Origin: Prevotella sp.
Lineage (GTDB): Bacteria > Bacteroidota > Bacteroidia > Bacteroidales > Bacteroidaceae
Reading direction: 5' to 3'
Assembly: GCA_017449495.1 (NCBI GenBank)
Contig: JAFTFO010000038.1
Span: 1-64,000, forward strand
DNA length: 64,000 bases
Made by a program: the position numbers and the translations under genes. Shown here piece after piece: positions 50,705-61,900 of this stretch (within the stretch, counting starts at the first letter, position 1; each line of letters begins with the position of its first letter). The notes below the pieces were generated by a model. The model did not search any database. It saw only the letters and a list, made by a program, of their open reading frames with translations, and was not told the origin of the DNA.

Positions 50705-51745
50705 ATGAGACGCTGGAGCATCGTCAGCACAACCCTCTGGATGGCCATCGCGGTCGTATTTGCCGGCTGCTCAATCATCGATGATGATCTGAGTGACTGC
50801 GGCGAGGACCTGAGACTGGACTACGACCTGCATCTGGTGACCAACCTGTCAATCGAGCTACAGAAAGAACTTGATAGGACAGGTGATGCCAAACTCCAGA
50901 AGGCGCTGCGCGACTATCTTGCTCCTGTGTTCACAGACTATGCCCACGACTTAGACCTCTCGTTCTACGATGTGCAGGGCGATTTTGCCCGTCTGCATCA
51001 CGAGCAGCACATCATGGATGCTAATGAGCTGAGCTATACCATCTACCTGCCTCGTCGCAGCTATATGCATACGGCAGTCGCTAATGTGGAGCGTAATGGG
51101 GTGGCTGCTTATGAGGGCAGTGATTATTGTCGTACTGGTCAGTTGCTCCTGCAGAGTGATACCGTCGGACCTCATAAGACTGGTCTGTTCACGGCTCGCC
51201 AGGGGTTACAGATCGAGGAGGGTATCAACAAGACTTACTATGTACATCTGTATATGGCCAACTGCGCTGCAGCCTTGGTTCTCAACACCAGTAAGGCCTC
51301 ACTCAAGGACCTGAAGGTGGTGACAACAGGCTTTGCCTCGCGCTTCAATATTGCCGACAGTACATATGTGTTTGCTGGCACGACTCCGGTGGTGAAGGCC
51401 GACAAGATAGATACTGGCAGTGACGGTCGTATGTGTTTCTGCACAGTGAACTTCCCGTCTCCAGAACCATCCGTCTCGACGCGTAACATCATCAACACGG
51501 AGGATCCGTTCGTCTCTGTTGATGCCTCGGATGCCTTGTGGCAGTTCCAGGTCTTTGCGACACTGTCTGATGGTAAGGTGACGAAGAGTACGCTGGGTGT
51601 GAAGAAGCCCCTTCGGGCAGGACAACTGAAGATTATCCATGCCGATGTCTATGCTAACGGATCCCTGGAGCCCGGCGAACCAGAGGTGGCTGTGAGCATT
51701 GAACTCGACTGGAAGGAAGCTGGGAATTATAATACTCCCTTATAA
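50705..51745 (+). CDS. FimB/Mfa2 family pilus anchor lipoprotein
   Basis: A 346-residue lipoprotein (V-V-F-A-G-C, Cys22). C-S-I-I-D-D-D-L-S-D-C is the FimB/Mfa2 start, followed by the two-domain beta sandwich pattern with Y-V-H-L-Y-M...A-A-L-V-L-N. In P. gingivalis Mfa2 anchors the fibre to the outer membrane and limits its length; the same is expected here. It has no T-R cleavage site in the first 60 residues, in keeping with an anchor that stays lipidated. It starts one base after the previous stop. Confidence 0.82.
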   Translation: MRRWSIVSTTLWMAIAVVFAGCSIIDDDLSDCGEDLRLDYDLHLVTNLSIELQKELDRTGDAKLQKALRDYLAPVFTDYAHDLDLSFYDVQGDFARLHHEQHIMDANELSYTIYLPRRSYMHTAVANVERNGVAAYEGSDYCRTGQLLLQSDTVGPHKTGLFTARQGLQIEEGINKTYYVHLYMANCAAALVLNTSKASLKDLKVVTTGFASRFNIADSTYVFAGTTPVVKADKIDTGSDGRMCFCTVNFPSPEPSVSTRNIINTEDPFVSVDASDALWQFQVFATLSDGKVTKSTLGVKKPLRAGQLKIIHADVYANGSLEPGEPEVAVSIELDWKEAGNYNTPL

Positions 51746-51765
51746 TAAATAGGTGAAATACGAAG

Positions 51766-53589
51766 TTGAAGTTAGATAGAATCATAGTACTGATGTTGGG
51801 GGTGACAGTCCTGATGGGTTGCACGGACCGGGAAGAGCAGATCAGCGATGCTGATGTGCCTGTCGCCGTCAGCCTGGCTTTCTCGTTGCCGGAATTATCC
51901 GTCAACAGGACGCGTATGGCTGACAGTGTCGTACAGACATCTGCCGACCTGTACCGTGGCCTGAAAGACGTGAGGGTTATCCCCTTCAGGGTTCCGGGAA
52001 CCATCACTGCTGACCACCTGCCCTTCGTCTTTGACTATACCGCTGGCGATGAGAGAGGACGTGTGACGGGCAAACCGTCGGAGTTGACACCGTCGGCTTT
52101 CTACTACTATCAGGACTGTGCCTTCTGGTCTGGCACGACATCCCTGCTGTTCTATGCACGGGCTGCCAATACCGTCATGGTGAATGGGACTGCCATTCCG
52201 GCCACAGACAAGACTTATTACGGTGCTACCACCACTACATATTTGGAAGGGAATAGTCCAGCCCAGATACAGTTCGGTCCAGAACAGATCAGTCCGACGA
52301 CAGCTGTCAGCGACAGGGCGGAGGCGCTGGCTGAATACCTGACGTCCGTCGCCAATACGACGGGGTGGGCTACTACCGACGATCCTAAGCTGAAGGCCCT
52401 TTACCTCGATTTCATCCATCAGCATGATCAGGGTGATTTCGCTGTGATCGGCGGTTCTTCTGCCAGTGTCAGGGCTTTTGTGGAGGAGTTGTATGCCGAG
52501 GTCGGGAAAAATGAGACGGCAGCCGCCAATGCTTTGGTCACCGCCATCCGCACCGCGATTACGGCAGGTGCAAATGTTGACAACAATGGACGGGTGACCC
52601 TGACGACCTGGAACGATACGCCCCTCACTGGCTATCCTTCACATATCGGACTGCCCGACGGCGCTGCCGCCATGCAGTGGGACGGGTCGGCCTTTGTGCC
52701 ACAGACACAGACCACCGTCGAGACGGCAATCACCAGTGTAGACCGCTTCGCCTATCCGCCAGAACTCTGCTACTATGGTAACAGCACGATCCAGACATCC
52801 TCTGATGATGTGGAGAGAACCGTCTATCAGAGTGCTGCGACCTGGGATGATGTGCTTGCCCAGTATACTGCCGGTACGGTCATCACCTCCGGGACGAAGT
52901 CGGCAGCAATGGTCACGCCGGTACAGTATGGCGTGGCAAGGCTGAGTGTCAGACTGAAGAATATCGAGATTGTTCCGTTCCTCGATGCTGCCGACGAGCT
53001 CGTCGCCTTCGACGATAGCTACTATCCTCTGACGGCTGTCATCATTGGTGGACAGTACCCGGTGGGATTTGACTTCAAGCCCGAAACGGTACAGCCTTGG
53101 CCTACCACTGAAGAGGCTTCTGATGAGATGACAGACCAGATGCTCTTCATCTACGATCCGCAGGTCAGAACGAAGAAGGCTGCCGACGGCAGCGCATACG
53201 ACTATTACTGTCTGAGCAGCTCCGGTGATGTGGGCAATACGAACACCTTGGTGTTCCAGACGTATGAGAAGAAGAACGTGAAGATTGTCCTGGAGTTTGA
53301 GAACAGGAGTGGTAAGAAGTTCATGGGGTATGATGGCATCGTCTATCCCGGCACGAAGTTCTATATGATAGGTGAGGTAAACCCGTCTACGGCGACAACA
53401 ACCGTGACGGCCGAAAACAAGAACCGCGTGTTCACACAAGATTACACGACAACGTTCGACGTTCAGGTGGAGAACTTCAAAAGCGCTTATAATGTGATGC
53501 CCGACCTCCTGGCTCCGCGTATGGAGATCGGCGTCAAAGTGACTAACTGGGAGACGATACATCCCACGACGATAGAGATTACAAAATAG
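51766..53589 (+). CDS. Second Mfa-like fimbrillin lipoprotein
   Basis: A 607-residue pilin candidate, paralogue of the 643-residue protein. It appears to start at TTG 51766: no ATG fits the signal peptide K-L-D-R-I-I-V-L-M-L-G-V-T-V-L-M-G-C, with Cys19 the lipid site. S-V-N-R-T-R-M puts Arg48/Arg50 at the expected maturation point. The C-terminal domain ends N-V-M-P-D-L-L-A-P-R-M-E-I-G-V-K-V. It may be a minor or alternative stalk subunit. The TTG start predicts lower translation than its neighbours. Confidence 0.75.
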   Translation: MKLDRIIVLMLGVTVLMGCTDREEQISDADVPVAVSLAFSLPELSVNRTRMADSVVQTSADLYRGLKDVRVIPFRVPGTITADHLPFVFDYTAGDERGRVTGKPSELTPSAFYYYQDCAFWSGTTSLLFYARAANTVMVNGTAIPATDKTYYGATTTTYLEGNSPAQIQFGPEQISPTTAVSDRAEALAEYLTSVANTTGWATTDDPKLKALYLDFIHQHDQGDFAVIGGSSASVRAFVEELYAEVGKNETAAANALVTAIRTAITAGANVDNNGRVTLTTWNDTPLTGYPSHIGLPDGAAAMQWDGSAFVPQTQTTVETAITSVDRFAYPPELCYYGNSTIQTSSDDVERTVYQSAATWDDVLAQYTAGTVITSGTKSAAMVTPVQYGVARLSVRLKNIEIVPFLDAADELVAFDDSYYPLTAVIIGGQYPVGFDFKPETVQPWPTTEEASDEMTDQMLFIYDPQVRTKKAADGSAYDYYCLSSSGDVGNTNTLVFQTYEKKNVKIVLEFENRSGKKFMGYDGIVYPGTKFYMIGEVNPSTATTTVTAENKNRVFTQDYTTTFDVQVENFKSAYNVMPDLLAPRMEIGVKVTNWETIHPTTIEITK

Positions 53590-53599
53590 ACTGAGAGTG

Positions 53600-54778
53600 A
53601 TGAACAGACAAGAAAGATACAGATGGCGATGGGCTGGTGCCCTGCTCCTGCTGCCGGTGTTGCTGCTGATACTTGGTGTCGGCTGTAGCGGCGATGAGGA
53701 GGTGGATGAACCCCGCCTCAATATCTATGTCTATGCCCCGGAGCGGCCGGTGGTAACTCGTGGTGAGATCATCCCCTCTGAGGAGGAGGCTCAGATATAC
53801 AACCTTCAGATTTGGGTGTTCCGCAGTAGCGATCCCTCGAAGATGGTGGCCAGTCTCACCCTCTCCACGGAGGAAGAGTTGCGGAGCCTGAATGACAATA
53901 AGAGTGCTTCGTATAGCATCGCCCTTGCCGATCGTAGCTTTGCAGAGAAGCCCGAACCGGTGGATATATACGTGTTAGCAAATGTCCTCGACAACAACGG
54001 CACGAACTATTTCGACACGGTCAACAATAGTGAGGATCTGGAGACAGCCGTCTTCAACGGCGGCCATTTCTTCAGCTACCTGAAGGGCTCAGCCTATCAG
54101 GCAGCTACGACCGTTCCTGCGGACAAGGGCGTTCCGATGTCGGGTGTGGCACGTGGAAAGAGTGTCATCGACAGGAATAATGTCCTGCATATCAGCGACG
54201 CAAACTTGAAACTGGCACGTACAGTGTCGAAGATACGTTTTGCGTTCTCCTCATTGAATGAGCCCGGATTGAGTCAGTTGTTCATAGAGAAGATCACACT
54301 GAATAATAAGATGATGTACCAGAAGGAGCGCTTCTTCCTCGACGGTGACCATCCCAGCTACTGGGTAGAGGGCGCACCATTCGATCAGGAGGTGCTGTTG
54401 ATACAGGGCGACCGTGTGAATCCTGTGATGCAGAACAGTGATCCGGCATCTTATGCCTACAGCAGTGCGATGTCGGATGAGGAATATGAGGACTTGATTA
54501 ATAGAGGGGTGAAAGAGGGTCTGTTGACAGAGAAAGGTCCTGTCTATCTCCCTGAGAGCGACAAGCGGTTGTCGGGTACCATCTACTTCCGACTCGGTAG
54601 TGGTGGCCCCCAGATGTCTGTTCCGTTCTCGATGGCAAGTGGCAATTTCCGGCGTAACCAGACGTGGCTTGTCTATGCCTATTATATAGGGTCCTCGAAA
54701 CTCGAGGTCAATACCGTCAGCGTGGTTGACTGGGAAGATGTTGGAGATCAGCCAAATTATGAAATCCCTAATTGGTAG
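53600..54778 (+). CDS. Fimbrillin-like lipoprotein, accessory pilus subunit
   Basis: A 392-residue lipoprotein from the ATG at 53600 (a GTG precedes it by 3 bases). Lipobox I-L-G-V-G-C (Cys29), then acidic residues; V-V-T-R-G at Arg54 is a likely maturation site. The sequence L-Q-I-W-V-F-R and the end S-V-V-D-W-E-D-V-G are typical of Bacteroidetes minor pilins. Likely accessory or tip-proximal; the family is not certain. Confidence 0.7.
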   Translation: MNRQERYRWRWAGALLLLPVLLLILGVGCSGDEEVDEPRLNIYVYAPERPVVTRGEIIPSEEEAQIYNLQIWVFRSSDPSKMVASLTLSTEEELRSLNDNKSASYSIALADRSFAEKPEPVDIYVLANVLDNNGTNYFDTVNNSEDLETAVFNGGHFFSYLKGSAYQAATTVPADKGVPMSGVARGKSVIDRNNVLHISDANLKLARTVSKIRFAFSSLNEPGLSQLFIEKITLNNKMMYQKERFFLDGDHPSYWVEGAPFDQEVLLIQGDRVNPVMQNSDPASYAYSSAMSDEEYEDLINRGVKEGLLTEKGPVYLPESDKRLSGTIYFRLGSGGPQMSVPFSMASGNFRRNQTWLVYAYYIGSSKLEVNTVSVVDWEDVGDQPNYEIPNW

Positions 54779-54786
54779 AAAGAAGT

Positions 54787-55950
54787 ATGAATAGATATAA
54801 GAGTTGGAATTTGGCATTTGGCATTTGGCTGTTGGCTGTCAGCATTTTGTTGACGGTCGCCTGTTCTGGTGATTCGGGACAGTCGGAAGGTCCTGTTGTG
54901 CCAGAGCCTGCTCCCACACCGACGCCGACGCCTACTCCCACAGAGCCGGAGAGTGCGTTGAGGCTTGTGGCCGCCACCCGCGCCACGGGCATCGGTATCT
55001 CTGATGCTGCCGCAGAATATGAGACGTTCTCGCCCATACAGATATTCCTGATGTCAGGCTCTGAGGAGTCGGCCATCAACCAGCGGCGTGAGGGACAGTT
55101 CATCTACGATGATGAGACAGCACCTGCGGGGTGGAAGTCGACCATCGGTCTGAAGGATGCTTATCACTGCATCTATGGCTATTCGCCCGGATCGGCTGCC
55201 GCCTGCTCGATTAGTCCTTTGAGTGGCTCATCCTACAAGGATGGCGCTATCCTCTCCATGTCGAACCTGAGTGCTGCCTCGGGCAGTGACCTCTGTGTCA
55301 TCGTCGGCGTCAGGCACGGCTCTACGGCAGCAGCTGCTGACGTCCTCCCCGACAGAGGGAAGTTCGACTTTATGAAGACCTCGGAGAACTATGTCAGTCT
55401 GCTGCTCGACCATCTCTTCGCACGGATCGACTTCAGAATCAGGATTGGTGAGGAATATAGTAAGATGCGGTTTGTCAGGGTGAAGAAGCTGGAACTGCGG
55501 TCTGCCTATGAGCTGACGGGTGTCACCGTCAGACTGTCGGCAGCCACTACCGATGTCAGCTATACCACTGCTGCTGTGGCTGCTGACGGCAGCTCGCCGA
55601 CGGGTACGCTCTATGACTTCACCACCGATGCCGCTAACAGCATCGGCAAGGACCTCTCGGTCGAGGGGACGGTGTTCCCGGGCTTCTTTGCGCCGGATGC
55701 TAATAACTTGGTTGCTTCGGGACTGACGTTGGTTTGTACTTATGATGTATATGTTTACGATGCCCTAAATAATAAAATAGGTTCGCGTGTGCGAGAGGAC
55801 TGTGTGGCAGTCAACAGCTTGTCGGGTATTACTGGCCTGACATCGCTGGCACGAGGTCAGAAGACGTCGATCAACTTGACCGTTGAGCCTACCTACCTCT
55901 ACCAGCTCTCCGAGGATGAGATCAACAACCCGGGCATAAAGATTAATTGA
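54787..55950 (+). CDS. Fimbrillin-like lipoprotein with Pro-Thr linker
   Basis: A 387-residue lipoprotein from the ATG at 54787. The signal-peptide core W-N-L-A-F-G-I-W-L-L-A-V-S is encoded by a 7-base array (54,809-54,843); Cys26 (L-T-V-A-C) is the lipid site. A P-T repeat linker (residues about 42-52) precedes A-A-T-R-A (Arg65), the candidate cleavage site. The body is beta-rich. Position right before the giant gene makes it a candidate adaptor or tip-proximal subunit. Confidence 0.7.
   Translation: MNRYKSWNLAFGIWLLAVSILLTVACSGDSGQSEGPVVPEPAPTPTPTPTPTEPESALRLVAATRATGIGISDAAAEYETFSPIQIFLMSGSEESAINQRREGQFIYDDETAPAGWKSTIGLKDAYHCIYGYSPGSAAACSISPLSGSSYKDGAILSMSNLSAASGSDLCVIVGVRHGSTAAAADVLPDRGKFDFMKTSENYVSLLLDHLFARIDFRIRIGEEYSKMRFVRVKKLELRSAYELTGVTVRLSAATTDVSYTTAAVAADGSSPTGTLYDFTTDAANSIGKDLSVEGTVFPGFFAPDANNLVASGLTLVCTYDVYVYDALNNKIGSRVREDCVAVNSLSGITGLTSLARGQKTSINLTVEPTYLYQLSEDEINNPGIKIN
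54809..54843. repeat. 7-base array encoding a signal-peptide core
   Basis: ATTTGGC three times, then TGTTGGC and TGTCAGC: five units, 35 bases, exact 7-base period. They encode the hydrophobic core of the lipoprotein signal. Confidence 0.85.
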
Positions 55951-55960
55951 TAATAGAAAA

Positions 55961-58900
55961 GTGAAAAGGATATTGACCATAGTACTGTTGAGTTTGCTTG
56001 TATCTCTGATGCGGGCCCAGATTACCATTGCCGGCGATGTCTACGGCGGCGGTAAGGAGGGTGCTGTGGGTACAGGCAATACTGTTGGTGTCGTCACGGC
56101 AACGGATGTCGCGGCTGATCCGACGAAGACGGTGACACCGGCAGAGGAGGTGAAGTTGACTGGCGACAACCCGACGGATGTCACTTCTGTCACAATCAAC
56201 AGTGGCTTGGTGCGGACGGTCTTTGGTGGAGGTCAGAACGGGCGTACCTTCGGCAATACCAGCGTCACGGTGCGGGGCAACGACACACAGATTGGTCTCG
56301 AAGCGCTGAAGAACTCCGTTCATGGCGGTCTCTTCGGTGCTGGTGACGGTGCCCTGGCCTATGTCTTTGGTAACAGTACCGTGACCATCGAGGGTGGCCA
56401 GATCATCCAGAAAGTCTTCGGCGGCGGCAACCAGGCCGACCTGATGGGACATACGAAAGTACATCTCCTCGGTGGAAACATCCGGGCCCGTGGTGTCTTC
56501 GGAGGTGCCCGCATGGCTAATATCTATGGTCATAGTTATGTACTCGTTGACGGAGCGAACCTGAAGAGAGACCTTCTCATAAACAATGTCTATGGAGGTA
56601 ATGACGTGGCAGGTAGCATCATGTCATCTGAGACATGGGCATGGACCAAGCAGACGAGTGACAACATGGCGACACCGTTCTCGCCGAAGACGGCAGGTGT
56701 AGACCGCTCTTGGAATGCCTTCGTACACATCACCAATCCCGACAAGAAGACGACCGACGCCACGACTGGCGAGGTGACGAACACAGGAAAGAAGATCTAT
56801 ATCGGTCAGCTGTTCGGTGGTGGCGATGGCGACTATACCTATACCGCCAATGCGACCGACAATACCAAGTATGATGTAAAGATCGCCTTGAAGGAATGGG
56901 ATGATGAGGCTAATGAAGGTGTCGGCGGCTATGTGGAGAAGACGCCAGTGACCTATACTGTCAATGGTGCACCTGAGTTGGGAAAGACCTACCTGGAGAT
57001 CGACGGCGGTTCCATCGTCTATGCCTACGGTGGTGGCAATGCGGCCACGGTGACGGATCGGGTCGTGATTTGTGTGGACAACCCGAGCGATGTGGTCAAC
57101 AGCATCACTGATGCGTCCGCTATAACATCCGATAATCCGACTGGAGAACTGCTGACCAACGACCGTTTCAAGGAGATGGGTATCAACCTGGGCTTCTCTT
57201 ACCCCAGCAGTGGTGCCTTCCAGATCGGCAGCTTCTTCGGTGGTAACAACAAGGCCCCGATGGCCATCCGTCCGACTTGGAACTTACTCAGTGGCAAGAT
57301 CCGTAACCTTTACTCTGGTGGAAATGCCGGGGCTATGACAAGTCCTGACGGTCTGCTTCTTGTTATTCCACAGAATTCCACTATAAAAGTCGACAATGTC
57401 TATGGTGGATGCCGCATGGCTGATGTCAATCCCGACGATAGACCGATGCCGGCCTTTGAAGGGACAATCGCTGCTGGTGCCAATTCGACCAGTTACAAAT
57501 TCCCGGCCACTTTTGCTGCACGAATGGTTATAGCCGGTGGCGACATCAACAATGTCTATGGTGGTAACGATATCTCTGGTAAGGTCTTTGGCGGTAATGC
57601 CATCGGCATCCGTACCAGCATCCGTGGTGATGTCTACGGCGGCGGCAACGGCTCCTATCCCTATACCGACAACCCGCTGATGGAGGGTGACGAGACCTAT
57701 GGCGACTTGTTCTATAAGATCAGTGATGTGCCTGGTGCCACCACATCCGTCGAGGCACTCAATGCCATCCGACCCAATGCCGAACAGGTGTCTATCCGTC
57801 TGGTGGGAACGGAGGATAAGCCTACCATCATCCACGGTGGTGTCTTCTGTGGCGGAAACAGTGCCACCATCATGACGGACAAGAAGGATCCTATCGTCGA
57901 GCTGAAGATCGGGTCGTATGTTATTGCCGACTCGGTATTCCTGGGCAACAACGGTGCGAACATGGTGAAGTACAATGAGAAGGATGAGACGAACATGATC
58001 GGTGAGGGCGTGCTCCGAACCATGAGAAATACGCTGTCCAACGGTATACGGCACAACACCATGGACCTGACAGATGAAGCAACCTTCGCTGCCTATATGG
58101 GAGGAGCGACGATGGCCCTTATGCCCAGCGTAGTGTTCGACAGCAAGGCCTATGGTGATGCTCTCGACTATAAGGACTACACCTCTTACATCGGATCTCT
58201 CTTCTGCGGTGGTAATGTGGGTAGTATGAAGATTGATGGGAAGAAGACAACTCTTAACTTCAATAAAGAAATCATAGTATATAATAAGGTGGTGGGTGGC
58301 TGTAACAACGCTAATGTGGAGCAATCCGACTTTAACGCTGCCTACTATGGTGGACTCCTTGGTGCTGCCGACGAGTCTGGCAACAAGCTGGAGATGAACT
58401 TCAACGGCTTGAAGATCCAGCCCATGCGTTGGAAGCTGCAACAGAATGACGCAGGACAGTATGTGAAGGATGCCGAAGACAATTATGTACGATATGTCAA
58501 TCCCACCACGAATCAGGAAGAGCTGGAGTGGAACACCATCGACGGTGCCGGCAACCCGACGCCTCCTGTCATCACTGCCAAGGCTTTCGACGCAGAGACG
58601 GACATCTCCCGCCGTCTGCTGGGAGGTAACATCTATGGTGGATGTTATAATAGTGGCCACGTCGAGGGTAATGTCATCATCAATATCAACAAGACCATCG
58701 TAGAACGGGATAAGCTCTTCGACGTTACCAACGACGAGGATGATATCTTGTACGAGAATACAGAGAGAGGAACCTATGATATCAAGACCAGGAATACGGG
58801 TGTTATCCTCTCCGAACAGGGTATGGACGTATTGGGCTCTGCCCTGAATGTCTTTGGTGGCGGTTTCGGTAAAGGCTCTGAGATCTGGGGCAGTACCACC

Positions 58901-61900
58901 GTCAACCTAAACAAGGGCTATGTGTTCCAGATCTTCGGTGGCGGCGAGGCCGGTGCCATTGGTCATGAGAAAGATGCTGATGGAAACTATATCGCCAACG
59001 AGAACTACAGCACCTATATCAACCTGAACGGCGCTACCGCCCTTCCGGGCGTGGCTCGCGGTGCTACAGGCGACAGTCCTGACATGGCTGAGTGTGAGTT
59101 CATCTACGGCGGTGCCTTCGAGGGCCTGATAGCCGGAAGTACCCACGTCCGCCTTGGCAACGGCCGTATCTTCAACTCCTTTGCCGGCAGCTGTAATGCC
59201 GATATCTTAGGCCATTCTGAGACCTATGTGGGACAGTGGACGGAAGGAAATGCCACCAAGACGGGCTTCCCCTGGATCCGCGACCATATCTATGGCGGTA
59301 ACGACCTGGGTGGTAACATCCTGGGCCATGCCGATTTCAGCGGCCGCATCCGTGACGAGGTCAAGAGCATGGTGGACGGCAGCTATGGCGTCGCGTCTTA
59401 TATGGAGTACACCCAGGGTAGGGTGAGGAATATCCTTGGTGGCTGCTTCGGTGACTATGATTATACCGATGAGACTTATAGTAACCGTATCACTAACAAG
59501 CCTTATCTCCATAATGCTTTCGTCAACATCAGACCGAACGACAAGGCCAGCAATGCGATAGAGAAAGTCTTCGGTGCCGGTGAGGGATATACGGGCGACC
59601 GTGACGGCGACAAGTTGCAGGATCACAGCTACGTTCTCATCGACATCCCTGACGGCGTGAAGAATTTTGCCGACATGGAGGTGTTCGGTGCCGGTGCCTA
59701 CAATGGCTTGGGCATGCGCTATACGGCGGAAGAGACATTCGAAGCCGACTTTGACATCAATGAGGCGACCGCCGTCATCGACCTGTTGCGTGGTCGGATT
59801 GGTGCCGCCTACGGAGGCAGTCTCGATGAGGGTGTCACCCGCCGCACGATGGTGAACGTCCCGGACAAGTCGACCATCATCGTCAACAATATCTTTGGCG
59901 GTGCATTCGGTAACCATATCCTCCCGCCGTGCGATGTCTATGAGTCGAATGTGAACTACCGGAGTAGCAAGGCCTATGTGAACGGCGCCATCTATGGTGG
60001 TAATAACAATGTACGTCGTACGGTCTACGCTCATGTCAACGTCTCTGCTCCGGCTCGTAAGGAGAATGGCTATTCTGTCACTGTCTACGGCGCTGGTAAG
60101 GGTATGGAGACCTGGGCGGAATACACGGAGGTGAACCTCGAGGAGGGTGCCAACGTGTGGGAGGTCTATGGCGGTGGCGAGATGGGTAATGTGCTCAATG
60201 CCGAGAGTGTGCAGAGATATATGCAGACCTATGCCGATCGCCCTGCAGACAAGTTGTTGACCGAAGACACCGACGTGGAAGACGACAAGAACTGGAATAA
60301 TGCGGATAGATGGGTTGATGGTGTTGCCGGCGGTACGCTCACAGACGTCTGGAAGGATGAATGGAAGAAAGTCTGGAAGACAGCATGGACCATTGGTGAT
60401 TACTACAATCCTATTGGAGAAAACAAGAGATATGTTAGTAATAACTATACCAATCTTTATAATAAACTCGCCAGACCTGCTGAGATGGACGACCGTACCG
60501 ACCGACCGGAAAAGACGTATCGTTATAATACGAACGTGATCATCCACAAGGGGGCTACAGTTGGCAACTACGCCTACGGCGGCGGATATGGAAATACCTC
60601 ACAGCCCATGAGCGGCAGTGTCTATGGCACCACTTACATAGCCCTCCTCGGTGGTACGGTCAACAAGGATATGTATGCGGCAGGTACGGCCGGTAGTGTC
60701 AACGACCTCTTTGCTTGTGGTGCATACAGTGATGACAATCCTACGGGCTTCACCGCCAGTGCAAATGCCTATGTCGAGGGCGGTACGGTACGTAACGTCT
60801 ATGGTGGTGGCTGGCGTGGTGGCGTGGGCTTCCATGCCGGTCTCGTCAGCGACGTGGCCAATAACGAAAGTGACATTGAAGGTGAGACGCATGTGATCAT
60901 TGGTAAACTTGACGGCACCACCTATACCAAAGGCATCCCGGCCATTAACCGTAATGTCTATGGTGGTGGCGAGGGTGGTGCCATCTACGGCACGGCGTAT
61001 GTGAAGGTCTACAACGGACGCATCGGCTACCGTTACGAGAACAACACCTATGTGGAGCAGCTCGACGATGCCAAGGCCGGTGACAACCTGCTCGACCGTA
61101 GTGGTAACGTCTTCGGTGGCGGCTATGTGGCCAACAGCTATGTCGACGTTTCTGACTTGAAGATGTATGGTGGTATCGTTCGTGGCGGTCTTTATGGCGG
61201 CGGTGAGATCGGACCTATCGGCCGTGGTACGGTGAATGTCAATGCTCCCGCACCGGAAGGCACCTTCAGGAATGGTGTGGCGAAGATCTATAAGGGTGGT
61301 GCAACCCACGTCACCCTTTATAGCGGTCATGTCCTGCGTGATGTCTTCGGCGGTGGCCGAGGCTTCGACAACTGGGACGGCGAAGGCTATATGACCGATG
61401 ATGAGAAGAAGACCATGGACCTCAGCTCCAAGGGTTATGTCTTCGGTTCCACCGAGGTGCGTATCCTCGGCGGTGAGGTGGGTACTGCCGACGGCGTGGC
61501 TAAGAACTTCGGTAATGTGTTCGGTGGCGGTAACGTGGGCTACGTCTATAGTGCCGAGGGTACGAAGACCGAGAAGGCCGTTCCGGGCACAGACGATAAG
61601 ACCTATTATTATTATGATAGCAACGGCAGTCTGACCGAGGACTGCAGTGTGATCATCACCCCATGGTGCCTGGCCAAGGAGGATGTGTCGATTCCTAATG
61701 GCGGCGGCTCCTATGCGGCTGGTGACTATGTGCCTGCCGATGACCTCGACAGACTGCAGAATAAGTCCTCGGCGCATAGCAGCATCTGGGAGAAACTCGA
61801 CCTCTCGGGTATCACCATCCACAATGCGGTCTTTGCCGGTGGTAACGTGACGGTGGGTGGCGATGCGGTATATGCCAATGCGAAGACCGTACTCGGCAAC

